The notes: generated from the letters alone by a model not told the origin. DNA of 64,000 nucleotides from Bog-756 sp963769905 (GCA_963769905.1 CAVYNG010000002.1:744001-808000), one strand, 5' to 3'; positions 16,426 through 25,209 are shown, counted from the first letter of the stretch. Made by a program: numbers and translations.

Positions 16426-17826
16426 TCAGCCGGCTCCGTAGAAGCCCGCGTCGCCGAAGGCGAACACGCCGCCGTCCCCGCCGACCAGCCAGTAGCCCGG
16501 CGCGACCGGGTCGACCGCGAGGCCGCTGATCGGACTGTTGAGGGTCAGGCTCCCCGTCGAACCGTAGAAGCCCGCGTCGCCGAAGGCGAAGACGCCGCCG
16601 TCGGAGGCGACGAAGACGTAGCCGCCACTGTCGGGCGTGGAAGCGAGTCCGATCACCGGTCGGTTGAGTGCGAGGCTCCCCGTCGAACCGAAGAAGGGAG
16701 CGTGGAAGGCGAAGACGCCGCCGTCGGCGGCCACCAGCCAGTAGCCGCCGGTCGGCGCATCGGCGGCGATCCCGACCACCGGACGGTTGAGGCGCTGCCC
16801 GCCCATCGACCCGTCGAAGCCCGCGTCCCCGAACGCGAAGATCCCGCCGTCGGCCGCCACCAGCCAGTACCCCTTGCCATCCGCGGTCGGGGCGAGGTCG
16901 ACGACGGGTTGGTTGAGCGGGAGACCGCCCATCGACCCGTAGAAGCCCGCGTCGCCGAAGGCGAAGGTCCCGCCGTCTGCGGCCACCAGCCAGTAGCCCC
17001 TTCCGTCGGGGGTCGCCACGATGTGGGTGATCGGCTGGTCCAGCGCGAGCCCGGACGCGTCGCCGTAGGCGCCCGCATCGCCGTGGAAGGTCACCGAGCC
17101 GTTGTTCCACGCGATCCAGTAGCCGCCCCCGTCAGGTGCCGCCGCGATCCCGACCGCCGTCGCGCCGGGCGGCGCGGCGGGAAGAGACTGGCCGACGTAC
17201 TCGAGCACGGCGAGGGTGCCGTTGCCGCTCAGGTCGGCGAGAGCGATCCCGCAGGCGAGGAACCCCTGCGCGATCTGCGTCGGCGTCGGAGGACAGGCCG
17301 CGGCCGGATCAGGGGCGCTGAACGGGTTGGGCACGGTGATGGTGGTGGCCACCGTTCCCTGCGAGTCCGACGAGAAATACTGGAAGTTCTGGTCGATCTC
17401 GCCGTTGGATCCGGTCTGGAAGATCAAGGGACTGAATTCGGCCGCCGCGATCGCGTCGTTCGCCGGCCAACCCGTGCACCGGATCGCGATCCCAGAGCCC
17501 GGCGTCACGTTCTGGACGACGTCCGGATTGCCGTTGAACGTGCAGTCGGGACCCGCCTGGTGGGGGAGGGCCGCGTGCGGGACCTCCATGCCAGCGGCGG
17601 ATCCGTTCCGGGTGAAGTCGCCCCCTCCGTGGGACCCGATGACCGTCCGAAGTGTTCCGACGCCGACGTAGTGGCCGACCGTCTCGGCCGCTCCCGCCGA
17701 GGTGGCAGGCATCCCGACCACCAGCGCGCCGGCGGCTGCGCCGGCCAACGCGGCGAGAAGGCGCCCCACGGATCGGCCCGGAGCCTCACCCCTGTCGGCG
17801 GGTTCCTCGTACCGTCCTCGGCCCAT
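16426..17826 (-). CDS. Secreted protein with C-terminal GYWLV/DGGVFAF repeats
   Basis: About 466 residues. The ATG at 17826 is preceded by AGGAGGGG. A signal peptide runs from about residue 20 with core 'LLAALAGAAAGALVVG' and an A-x-A site near 'TSAGAAET'. The middle section (to about residue 230) is extracellular-looking and not recognised. The rest is five full and one partial repeat of about 42 residues, e.g. 'GYWLVAADGGVFAF' ... 'GSTGSLALNRPVIGLA'. Such repeats are frequent in Acidimicrobiia surface proteins and look like beta-propeller or beta-roll units. A surface or matrix role is plausible; the function is unknown. Confidence 0.85.
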   Translation of the reverse strand: MGRGRYEEPADRGEAPGRSVGRLLAALAGAAAGALVVGMPATSAGAAETVGHYVGVGTLRTVIGSHGGGDFTRNGSAAGMEVPHAALPHQAGPDCTFNGNPDVVQNVTPGSGIAIRCTGWPANDAIAAAEFSPLIFQTGSNGEIDQNFQYFSSDSQGTVATTITVPNPFSAPDPAAACPPTPTQIAQGFLACGIALADLSGNGTLAVLEYVGQSLPAAPPGATAVGIAAAPDGGGYWIAWNNGSVTFHGDAGAYGDASGLALDQPITHIVATPDGRGYWLVAADGGTFAFGDAGFYGSMGGLPLNQPVVDLAPTADGKGYWLVAADGGIFAFGDAGFDGSMGGQRLNRPVVGIAADAPTGGYWLVAADGGVFAFHAPFFGSTGSLALNRPVIGLASTPDSGGYVFVASDGGVFAFGDAGFYGSTGSLTLNSPISGLAVDPVAPGYWLVGGDGGVFAFGDAGFYGAG

Positions 17827-18050
17827 TTCCCCTCCTGGCAGCGACCGCACCGGTGCGTGCGGTCGGCCGAAAGTAACAGAGTCGCAGGCCTGCGGGGAGG
17901 CCGTTTCGTCCCGACAGCCGGAATTTCACCGGAAATGAATCGCACCGGAGCGCTGTTGAAGCCTCGAGAAGGACCATGCGGTGGAAGCCGGCATCATCGG
18001 TCGTCCCCGCCGAACGTAGACCCCAGCCGCCAGTTGCCTCAGGAGTTCAC

Positions 18051-19535
18051 GTGAGCCAGACATTCGCGAGCAGTCGCGAACCGGACCTGCCCACCGAGCC
18101 CGACCCGCGACGCTGGTCCATCCTCGCGGTCGTCATCATCGCCCAGCTGATGGTGGTGCTCGACGCCTCGATCGTCACCATCGCGTTGCCATCTGCACAG
18201 AGGGGGCTGCACATCTCGGTCGCCAACCGTCAGTGGGTGATCACCGCGTACACCCTTGCCTTCGGGGGGTTGCTCCTCCTCGGAGGGCGGATCGCCGACT
18301 TCGGCGGGCGCAAGCGAATGTTCGCGATCGGTCTGCTCGGGTTTGCCGCCGCATCGGCGCTCGGCGGCCTCGCCGCGAACCAGGCCATGCTCTTCGGTGC
18401 CCGCGCGCTCCAAGGTGCGTTCGCGGCGCTGATGGCTCCCGCCGCCCTCTCCATCCTCACCATCACCTTCGAACACGATGCGGGGGAGCGGGCGAAGGCA
18501 TTCGGGGCCTACGGCGCCGTGTCGGGCGCGGGCGGTGCGATCGGGGTGCTCCTCGGAGGGCTGCTGACCCAGTACGCGTCGTGGCGTTGGTGCCTGCTGG
18601 TCAACGTCCCGATCGCGCTCTTGGCGGCGGTCGCGGCCGTACGGGTGGTTCACGAGAGCCGCGCCCAGGGAACCACGAGTTACGACGTGCCGGGAGCGCT
18701 GCTCTCGACCTTGGGCCTCGTGAGCCTCGTCTACGGCTTCACTCGGGCCACCACCGAGGGATGGGCCTCTGCGACCACGCTCACCTTCCTGAGCGTCGCG
18801 GTGGTACTCCTGGTCGCGTTCGTGGTGGTCGAGGCGCGCACGTCCAACCCGCTCCTCCCGCTGCGCGTCGTGGCAGAGCGGAACCGAGGTGGCTCGTTCC
18901 TGGCGTCCTTCCTGGTCGGCGCCGGACTCTTCGCGATGTTCGTGTTCCTCAGCTTCTACATGCAGGGAGTGCTCCACTACTCCGCCCTGAAGGCGGGAAT
19001 CGCGTTCCTCCCCTTTGCCGCAGGGATCGTGATCGCGGCAGGCGCGTCGAGCGCCATCGTCCCCCGGATCGGCCCGCGGCTCCCCATGGCCGGTGGACTG
19101 CTGATCGGTGCGATCGGGTTGGGCTGGCTCACCCAGATCGGGGTGAACACGTCCTACTGGGCGTACGTGTTCGGCCCCCAGGTCCTGATGAGCCTTGGCC
19201 TCGGACTGTCGTTCCCGGCGTTCGCCAGCACCGCGCTGGTGAAGGTCCAAGAGCGCGACTCGGGCGTCGCGAGCGCACTGGTGAACACCACCCAACAGGT
19301 CGGAGGCTCCCTCGGCACCGCGCTGTTGAACACCGTTGCGGCGACGGCGACCGCCTCCTACCTGGTGTCCCACGGGCCGTCGTCCGCAGCGGCGGGGCTC
19401 GTCCACGGGTACTCGGTCGCGTTCGCGCTCGGTGCGGGAATGCTGCTCCTCGCGGCGGTGGTCAGCGCGGTCTTCGTCACCGGAGGTCGCGCCCTCACGG
19501 CGGCGGCCGAGGAGCCTGCGTTGGCGATCGCCTAG
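18051..19535 (+). CDS. MFS drug exporter, DHA2 (EmrB/QacA) family
   Basis: 494 residues, about 14 hydrophobic segments. 'LMVVLDASIVTIALPS' is the DHA2 motif D at helix 1, 'GGRIADFGGRKRMF' is motif A, and the 'GAYGAVSGAGGAIGVLLGG' region contains motif C of drug:H+ antiporters. It would export a hydrophobic compound using the proton gradient. The GTG at 18051 has AGGAG at 18041-18045. Its 3' end overlaps the convergent glycosyltransferase by 41 bases, which argues against a terminator between them. Confidence 0.92.
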   Translation: MSQTFASSREPDLPTEPDPRRWSILAVVIIAQLMVVLDASIVTIALPSAQRGLHISVANRQWVITAYTLAFGGLLLLGGRIADFGGRKRMFAIGLLGFAAASALGGLAANQAMLFGARALQGAFAALMAPAALSILTITFEHDAGERAKAFGAYGAVSGAGGAIGVLLGGLLTQYASWRWCLLVNVPIALLAAVAAVRVVHESRAQGTTSYDVPGALLSTLGLVSLVYGFTRATTEGWASATTLTFLSVAVVLLVAFVVVEARTSNPLLPLRVVAERNRGGSFLASFLVGAGLFAMFVFLSFYMQGVLHYSALKAGIAFLPFAAGIVIAAGASSAIVPRIGPRLPMAGGLLIGAIGLGWLTQIGVNTSYWAYVFGPQVLMSLGLGLSFPAFASTALVKVQERDSGVASALVNTTQQVGGSLGTALLNTVAATATASYLVSHGPSSAAAGLVHGYSVAFALGAGMLLLAAVVSAVFVTGGRALTAAAEEPALAIA

Positions 19536-20721
19536 CGCGACCCGCTGGGGCCGCGGCCGGGCGACGCGGGCGCTCACCGAGATCGTCGAGGAGGGACGCG
19601 ACGGTCGGCAGGCTCTCCATCTCGCGGGACAGGCGTCGCGCCGCTTCGCGAAAGGTGGTGCCGGTCCGCACCCGGGTGATCGAGGAAGTGATCCGAGCTG
19701 CCGCGTCGGCTCCCGCCGGCCAGGGACGGCCCTCGTCCCCGCGCGCTGTCTCGAGCACCACGCCGGCCCCCGACGCGACGATCCGGTGAGCGTTCGGGAA
19801 CTGGTCGCCGAAATGCGGGAGGCTCACCATCGGGACCCCCGCGCGGAGCGCGCCGAGGACCGTCCCAGATCCACCGTGGCAGATCACCACCTCGGCATGC
19901 GCGAACGCGTCGGCCTGGTCCACCCACTGCTCGACGTGCACGTTGTCGGGGAGCGGTTGGAGGACCGTCGGATCGAGGCGGCCGACGGTGAGCAGCACGC
20001 GGGCGTCGAGCTCACCGACGGCGGCGAGGATGGACCGGAAGGCTGCGGCGGCAAACGACATCCGCGGGATGACGCTTCCGAGAGTCGCGTAGAGAAGCGG
20101 TGCCTTCGAGGCGCCCCACCAATCGGGGAGCGGCGCGGCTGGCTCCGCGGGCCGGGTGCGGACTCGGCGGGTGTCCGCGAACGGCGAGGGATCGATCGAG
20201 GCGGGGAATGCGGTCACGTAGGGGGAGGCGCGGAGCTCCTCGACCATGCCCGCGCGATGCGATTCGAGCACGTCCGCCGCGACTGCGATCGATCCCCATT
20301 CGACCTCGGCGAGGCTGATCGCCACCTGCACGGCCGGCGTCCCGCGCTCCCCGGCCGCGACGGCGGACGCGTACTCGCAGGGCTCCCGGAGCACCAGGTC
20401 GGGCTGCCATTCGTCGAAGACCCTGGCCATCGCCGGCAGCATCGCCTCGGTCGCGAGCTGCCCGAACAGGTCACGGTTACCGAGCACCGACGCCTCCTCC
20501 GGCGGAAGGACCGGCAAGGCCTCCCGGATCGGGGAGATCACCGACTCGGGTGGCTCGCCGCCCGCTGCGAACGGATGCCCCGATCGCTCGGCGAGCGGTG
20601 CCAGTCCGGGCGGAGCGAGGACGAGCGTCCCGTCGCCTCTGGCGCGGGCGACGTCGAGGAGCGGGAGGAGCGGCTGGAGGTGGCCGGCACCTCCGAGGGA
20701 GCATGCACCGAGCACCTTCAT
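19495..20721 (-). CDS. UGT-like glycosyltransferase (GT1/MGT family)
   Basis: 408 residues of a GT-B macrolide-glycosyltransferase-like protein. The N-terminal 'GACSLGGAGHLQPLLPLL' and the C-terminal donor-binding motif 'ICHGGSGTVLGALRAGVPMV' with 'HFGDQFPNAHRI' are diagnostic. It likely glycosylates a small lipophilic molecule. The Pro/Arg-rich last 30 residues are unusual and lie over the convergent exporter gene, so the effective C-terminus may be disordered. An exporter and a glycosyltransferase end to end could serve the same metabolite. Confidence 0.87.
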   Translation of the reverse strand: MKVLGACSLGGAGHLQPLLPLLDVARARGDGTLVLAPPGLAPLAERSGHPFAAGGEPPESVISPIREALPVLPPEEASVLGNRDLFGQLATEAMLPAMARVFDEWQPDLVLREPCEYASAVAAGERGTPAVQVAISLAEVEWGSIAVAADVLESHRAGMVEELRASPYVTAFPASIDPSPFADTRRVRTRPAEPAAPLPDWWGASKAPLLYATLGSVIPRMSFAAAAFRSILAAVGELDARVLLTVGRLDPTVLQPLPDNVHVEQWVDQADAFAHAEVVICHGGSGTVLGALRAGVPMVSLPHFGDQFPNAHRIVASGAGVVLETARGDEGRPWPAGADAAARITSSITRVRTGTTFREAARRLSREMESLPTVASLLDDLGERPRRPAAAPAGRARRSPTQAPRPPP

Positions 20722-20742
20722 CGTGGATCGATCGGCGCCGGG

Positions 20743-21819
20743 TCAGTCGGTGCGCGGGCGAGGCGGGACGCTCAGGCCGGCCCGCTCCAGCATTCCGAGG
20801 ACCGTGTCGCGGGTGACGAGCCAGCGGTCTCCTCTCCGGACCGCCCGGCCTTCGAAGGCGATCCCCGGGCCGAGCGTGCGGAGGATCACCTGGAAGGTGA
20901 ACTCGGCGCTATCCGCGTCGAGGAATCGGATCCGTTCGACGCGAGTCCCCCTCGGGATGTTCGGGTGTCGGCGTCGGGCCTCGGCGATCGCGTCGGCAAG
21001 ATCCGTGCCGTCGTCGACGCTCTGCACGACTGCGTCTGGTCCGAATGGTGGGGCCTGAAGGAGGGACCTCACCGCGTGCACCACCTCACCGACCGAGGGA
21101 TCGTCTGGCGGCGTACCGAAGATCCGGGGCGGGAACACGACTTCGCCACCGGGTTCCGCGCTCCCGGCCTCGAAGACGTCCTTCGCTAAAGAGAGGCATG
21201 CCCCGCAGATCGCCACGGAACCTGCAGACACGTAGCGGCCGACCTCCCACAGGTCGCGTCCGCAGAACGAGCATTCCTCTCGCCATGGGCCGGCACCGCC
21301 CGCTGCCACTCGGACGCCCGCGGTGGCGCCGGTCGACGTCAGGACCGGAGTCGCCTCGCGGCCGCGGCCCGTCGCTTCCCTGCGCCGTTGCTCGTCGGCA
21401 AGGAGGGTGACGACGGTCTGGCGGACCCGGGGAAGGTCCGCGCCGAGGCTTACCAACACCTGGGCCGCGACGCCCTCCCCTTCGCGGACCAGCCCGAGGA
21501 GCAGGTGCTCGGTGCCGATGTGGTGGTCACCGAGCTGGATCGCCTCCCGCAGCGAAAGGTCGAGGACCTTCTTGGCCCGGGGAGAAAGGCGGCGAGCCGG
21601 TCGGGCCGCCGACGAGTCCGATGGTCTCCCGGACTTCTCGCGCGCCTTCTCGAGCGAGATCCCGAGATCCCGGAGGGCTGCGGCGGCGATTCCGCCCTGA
21701 TCGTCGATCGGTCCGAGGAGGATGTGTTCGGTCCCGATGAAGCTGTGGTCCAAACGGCGCGCCTCTTCCTGGGCCAGTACGAGCACCCGCCGGGCACCCT
21801 CGGTGAGGCGTTCGAACAC
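20743..21819 (-). CDS. Stand-alone Clp N-domain protein with ClpX-type zinc finger, no AAA+ domain
   Basis: 358 residues. Residues 1-150 are a double Clp-N repeat like that of ClpC ('FERLTEGARRVLVLAQEEAR', 'SFIGTEHILLG', then 'HHIGTEHLLLGLVREGEGVA'). At about 180-210 is a C4 zinc finger, 'CSFCGRDLWEV...AICGACLSLAKD', like the ClpX N-terminal zinc-binding domain. The last 120 residues are an unrecognised alpha/beta domain. No Walker motifs exist, so it cannot unfold proteins itself. It may be an adaptor or anti-adaptor for Clp proteases. The GTG start is preceded by TACGAT and a 7-base gap, a leaderless arrangement. Confidence 0.85.
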   Translation of the reverse strand: MFERLTEGARRVLVLAQEEARRLDHSFIGTEHILLGPIDDQGGIAAAALRDLGISLEKAREKSGRPSDSSAARPARRLSPRAKKVLDLSLREAIQLGDHHIGTEHLLLGLVREGEGVAAQVLVSLGADLPRVRQTVVTLLADEQRRREATGRGREATPVLTSTGATAGVRVAAGGAGPWREECSFCGRDLWEVGRYVSAGSVAICGACLSLAKDVFEAGSAEPGGEVVFPPRIFGTPPDDPSVGEVVHAVRSLLQAPPFGPDAVVQSVDDGTDLADAIAEARRRHPNIPRGTRVERIRFLDADSAEFTFQVILRTLGPGIAFEGRAVRRGDRWLVTRDTVLGMLERAGLSVPPRPRTD

Positions 21820-21915
21820 GGATCCAATCGTAGGTCCGCGCAGCGGCGAGTCCTCTCGGGGACGCCTGGAGTCGGACCGGGCTCAACTGCTGGAAGCGCT
21901 GTCCGTCGAAGTTCG

Positions 21916-22086
21916 CTAGAGAATGCTCACGAGCAGGAGGAGGACCAGTCCGAGCACGATGACGCAGACCACCAGCAGGCGCCAGCCTTGGTTGCGCGGC
22001 CGCAGGTCGTCTTCGTCGTCGTCACCCCAGTCCCAGAGGTCGGGGTCATCGGGGTCCGGGTCGACTGGGCCGACGGGGGTGGGCAT
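21916..22086 (-). CDS. Small single-pass membrane protein
   Basis: 56 residues: an acidic N-terminus ('DPDPDDPDLWDWGDDDEDD'), a short basic stretch, then one membrane helix ('LLVVCVIVLGLVLLLLVSIL') running to the end. It is therefore a tail-anchored-like protein with the acidic part probably cytoplasmic. TAGACT stands 7 bases before the ATG, a leaderless pattern. The function is unknown. Confidence 0.65.
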   Translation of the reverse strand: MPTPVGPVDPDPDDPDLWDWGDDDEDDLRPRNQGWRLLVVCVIVLGLVLLLLVSIL

Positions 22087-22154
22087 CGAACCAAGTCTAC
22101 GGGGACTTCGCTCAGCGCTCGGATGCAGGACTGGTGTGAGTGGGTGTCCGAGAG

Positions 22155-22367
22155 TCAGGTCGGCCGAGCGATCATGTACATCAACGCGCCGAACAAGGGG
22201 ATGAAGACGATGACGACGGTCCAACCGGCCTTGGCCCCACCGGACAGATCGGTGCGACGGAAGTTGTCGATGAAGCACCAGATGATGAAGAAGACGATCA
22301 GTGCGAGGCCGGCGAACATCAGCAGCGACCAGAAGATCCCGAGCAACGGGTAGGTGTAGGCGAACAC
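22155..22367 (-). CDS. PLDc_N-domain small membrane protein
   Basis: 70 residues with two membrane helices: 'LLGIFWSLLMFAGLALIVFFIIW' and 'GWTVVIVFIPLFGALMYMI', linked by 'DNFRRTDLSGGAKA'. This is the phospholipase D/nuclease N-terminal (PLDc_N) pattern found in many actinobacterial small membrane proteins. The GTG at 22367 has AAGGAG five bases upstream. Its role is unknown; it is not an enzyme. Confidence 0.8.
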   Translation of the reverse strand: MFAYTYPLLGIFWSLLMFAGLALIVFFIIWCFIDNFRRTDLSGGAKAGWTVVIVFIPLFGALMYMIARPT

Positions 22368-22536
22368 ACTTACTCCTTCATTCCGACGGACAGGGTCTCG
22401 TCTCCAGCGCGACTCCGATGACGTCAGTCGGACCGCCGTCGACGAGGTGGTTCTCCACCATTCTCGTGCACTCGACGGGCGAGGTCCATGACCGCGCCGC
22501 CCGTGTGTTGCGAGAGCGAGGTGCCGGCTGTACGCG

Positions 22537-22549
22537 TATGGTTGCACGA
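22537..22549 (+). promoter_or_regulatory. Start-proximal -10 before truncated hydrolase
   Basis: TATGGT at 22537-22542 is followed by 6 bases and the ATG at 22549. The pattern matches the other leaderless-type starts in this window. Confidence 0.4.
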
Positions 22550-22947
22550 TGGCCGAAGCGGTCCTGCTCGTGCACGGTGCCTGGCACGGCGCCTGGTGTT
22601 GGGAAAGGGTCACCTTCGAGCTGAAGGACAGAGGATTGCGGGTGGACGCAGTCGATCTTCCCGGCCACGGGTCCGATCGCACACCTCTGACCGACCTCCA
22701 TGGTGACGCCACAAGGGTGAGAGAGGCACTCACGGAACTCGGAGAGCCCGCAGTCCTCGTCGGTCACTCCTACGGAGGCGCAGTGATCAGCGAAGCAGGT
22801 GATCATCCGCTCGCCGAGGGCCTGGTCTTCCTGCCGGCTTTTCCGCTCGACGTCGGGGAAACTGGCGAGATGCGCGAGAACCCCCCGGACCGGGAGCATG
22901 GTGGCGGACGCTCGCTCGACTGGCCCCGGGGAAGCGCGGGAGAGTAA
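22549..22947 (+). pseudogene. Alpha/beta hydrolase, 3'-truncated
   Basis: 132 residues. The first half of an esterase-type alpha/beta hydrolase is intact: the oxyanion 'VHGAWHGAWCWE', 'VDLPGHGSDRTP' and the nucleophile elbow 'VGHSYGGAVISEA'. After 'LAEGLVFLPAFPLDVGE' the match ends and a short unrelated tail follows to a stop. The catalytic Asp and His and the cap region, about 110 residues in relatives, are absent and not found in another frame downstream. This appears to be a deletion or replacement junction at about 22865, at the left edge of the repeat- and IS-bearing segment. Confidence 0.7.
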
Positions 22948-23131
22948 CGAGCACGCCTGTTGCGCTCAAAGTGAGCAGATCAGAGGCTCCCGCAACCATC
23001 GTTTCCAACGCCACAGCAGTTGCGCGCATAACCGGCGGTTCTGGGGCACCCTCACTCGGCTTGTGTCGGCGTGGGACTCGTCGAATGCCGTACGTGAGTG
23101 GAGGGTCGTGTGTTGCGCCAGCGCGGCGCCT
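22948..23131. other. Non-coding gap after truncated hydrolase
   Basis: 184 bases with no convincing gene on either strand, between the truncated hydrolase and the 3' end of the secreted repeat protein. Its base composition is more balanced than the neighbours. Confidence 0.4.
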
Positions 23132-25066
23132 TCAGCCGGAGGTGGCCAGGCCTACAACGGGGGCAGCGAGATGCACTCCGCCGAGCGAACCGTAGAAGGG
23201 TGCATCAAAGCAGAACACTCCGCCGTCTCTGGCCACCAGCAGGTAGCCGCCGGTGGCGGGGTCGACCGCCATGCCCACGATCGGGGCGGCGAGATGCACC
23301 CCGCCTAGCGACCCATGGAAGGGGGCATGGAAGCTGAACATGCCACCGTCCGCGCCGACCAACCAGTAGCCGCCGGTGGCGGGGTCGACCGCCATGCCCA
23401 CGATCGGGGCGGCGAGATGCACTCCGCCGAGCGAACCGTAGAAGGGTGCATCAAAGCAGAACACTCCGCCGTCTCTAGCCACGAGCAGGTAGCCGCCGGT
23501 GGCGGGGTCGACCGCCATACCCACGATCGGGGCTGCGAGATGCACTCCGCCGAGCGAACCGTGGAAGGGGGCATGGAAGCTGAACATGCCACCGTCGGCG
23601 CCGACCAACCAGTAGCCGCCGGTGGCGGGGTCGACCGCCATGCCCACGATGGGGGCGGCGAGATGCACTCCGCCGAGCGAACCGTAGAAGGGAGCATGGA
23701 AGCTGAACACGCCACCGTCGGTGCCGACCAACCAGTAGCCGCCGGTGGCGGGGTCGACCGCCATGCCCACGATGGGGGCGGCGAGATGCACTCCGCCGAG
23801 CGAACCGTAGAAGGGTGCATGGAAGCTGAACACGCCGCCGTCGCTGGCGACCTCCGAATAGCCGTTGGTGGTGGGAACGGCAACCGCCACCTCCACTGCA
23901 CCGATGTCGCATCCCGGTCCCTGGGGTCTCGTGATGCCACGCTCGTCCGTGACGATTCCAGCCGCCAGGCCCTTCTGGCAGCTCGCCGCGGGGATGGCAT
24001 CGATGAGCGGGCTGCCGGTCTTCGGCACCATCGTCAACCCGGTCCCGCCGTGAGCCCCCAGGGTTCCAAGCATCGGGTTAGCGGCGCTCTGCTTGTCGGT
24101 CGCTTGGGTGAATCCACACGTTGCGTCGTCGGAATAGTTGTACCCCTCAGATGTCTTCGTCCCGGTGAACTCACAATTCGGATTGCCTCCGCCGGCCTGG
24201 GTGATCACCGTGCCGAACGACGTGAGCGTTCCACCACCGGAGTCAATCTGAGCGAATCCCGAGCCTGAGTTGTTGATGGTGTCATAGGCCAGGTTGATCG
24301 TCGACGCGCCGGTGTCGATCCCGGCGTTTAGGTTGTCGGCGACCGTCGAGTTGGTGACGTTGATAGTCGCACCGCTGCCGGAATCTATCCCGTCGTTTGC
24401 GTTGCCATTCAGGGTCGACCGTGACACGGTGATTGTCGAGGTGCCGGTGTCGATCCCGTCGTTCGCATTGTTGAAAAGCTCCGAACCGTTTACCGTGATT
24501 GGTCCGTTGCCCGTATCCACCGCGTCATTTCCTGCTCCAGAAATGGTCGAGTTGCTCACCGAGATGGCTCCAGAACCGGAGTCGACTCCGTCAGTCGTTG
24601 GGCCCTTGATGGTGGAGTTGGTGACGGTGATCGTCGCGCCGGCATTGGCATTGATGCCGAAGTCGCCGCCACTGATATTCACGTCGTCGAACGACATCCC
24701 ACCGACGCCTCCAGGCGTCGTGTCGAAAACGTTTGTTCCGCTGAGTCCGACGACGGTCACCCCGTTGCCCTTCAGGGTCAAGCTGTGGGTCCCGCCGCCC
24801 CCGTTGTAAGGCGGCAGTGTGCTGCCAAGCGTGATGGAACCGAGCCCTGCGTTCACGTCGATCTCGACGTTGTCCGCCGTATTGAGGGCGGCCGTCATTG
24901 CAGCGCGTAGCGACCCCGCACCGCTGTCTGCGTTGGTCGTTACGGCGATTACGGTGACAGCGCCGGCAGGCGGTGCAGCGAAGCCGAGCCATGCCAGGGG
25001 GCCAGTCACCAGAAATAGTGGAGCCAAGAACCGCGCGCCACGAAGGCGTCCGCTTACGTTTGCCAC
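23132..25066 (-). CDS. Secreted beta-helix protein with choice-of-anchor Q segment and C-terminal repeats
   Basis: 644 residues. GTG 25066 follows AGGAG. The signal peptide has core 'FLAPLFLVTGPLAWLGFAA' and a site near 'PAGAVTV'. Residues about 40-300 form a parallel beta-helix made of 'ITVTNSTIKG', 'ISVSNSTISG', 'ITVNGSELFN' and 'ITVSRSTLNG' rungs. The 'DERGITRPQGPGCDIGAVEV' segment is the choice-of-anchor Q signature. From about residue 408 come six copies of a 41-residue unit ('DGGVFSFHAPFYGSLGG...'). It is probably a surface-exposed adhesin or polysaccharide-binding protein; no sortase motif or membrane anchor is seen. Confidence 0.87.
   Translation of the reverse strand: MANVSGRLRGARFLAPLFLVTGPLAWLGFAAPPAGAVTVIAVTTNADSGAGSLRAAMTAALNTADNVEIDVNAGLGSITLGSTLPPYNGGGGTHSLTLKGNGVTVVGLSGTNVFDTTPGGVGGMSFDDVNISGGDFGINANAGATITVTNSTIKGPTTDGVDSGSGAISVSNSTISGAGNDAVDTGNGPITVNGSELFNNANDGIDTGTSTITVSRSTLNGNANDGIDSGSGATINVTNSTVADNLNAGIDTGASTINLAYDTINNSGSGFAQIDSGGGTLTSFGTVITQAGGGNPNCEFTGTKTSEGYNYSDDATCGFTQATDKQSAANPMLGTLGAHGGTGLTMVPKTGSPLIDAIPAASCQKGLAAGIVTDERGITRPQGPGCDIGAVEVAVAVPTTNGYSEVASDGGVFSFHAPFYGSLGGVHLAAPIVGMAVDPATGGYWLVGTDGGVFSFHAPFYGSLGGVHLAAPIVGMAVDPATGGYWLVGADGGMFSFHAPFHGSLGGVHLAAPIVGMAVDPATGGYLLVARDGGVFCFDAPFYGSLGGVHLAAPIVGMAVDPATGGYWLVGADGGMFSFHAPFHGSLGGVHLAAPIVGMAVDPATGGYLLVARDGGVFCFDAPFYGSLGGVHLAAPVVGLATSG
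23135..23845 (-). repeat. Six 123-bp coding repeats with 246-bp higher-order duplication
   Basis: The unit encodes 41 residues. Copies 3+4 (HAPFHGS then CFDAPFYGS forms) recur as copies 5+6, so the array grew lately by a 246-bp step. The DNA of paired copies is nearly identical, for example around 23167 and 23413. Confidence 0.9.
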
Positions 25067-25093
25067 AAAGGCTCCTCTCGCGCCGAAATCGGA

Positions 25094-25117
25094 ACTTCAT
25101 TTCGCCCCGAACGAAGT
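25094..25117. promoter_or_regulatory. Imperfect inverted repeat in the leader of the secreted protein
   Basis: ACTTCATTTCG and CGAACGAAGT face each other around CCC, 28 bases upstream of the start codon at 25066. It could be an operator or an mRNA hairpin. The IS element is inserted only about 40 bases further upstream. Confidence 0.3.
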
Positions 25118-25150
25118 GAAAGTACCACACGGGTTGCGAGTGCAACCTGG

Positions 25151-25158
25151 TGCGGCGA
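25151..25158. repeat. Target site duplication, left copy
   Basis: TGCGGCGA directly abuts the left end of the IS element and recurs at the right end (26562-26569). Eight bases is a usual duplication length for the IS256 family. Confidence 0.75.
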
Positions 25159-25162
25159 GGCC

Positions 25163-25188
25163 GCGTCCCGCCGAGTGGTGGGAATTGA
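25163..25188. repeat. IS terminal inverted repeat, left
   Basis: Reads GCGTCCCGCCGAGTGGTGGG then AATTGA; it pairs with 26531-26557 read on the other strand. Confidence 0.8.
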
Positions 25189-25209
25189 TTCCGTGATCCT
25201 CGGCGGTGA

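Noticed and set aside
23135..23845. Regular 123-bp repeats considered as a CRISPR array
   Set aside because: Repeats are contiguous, without spacers, and translate as an in-frame protein repeat.
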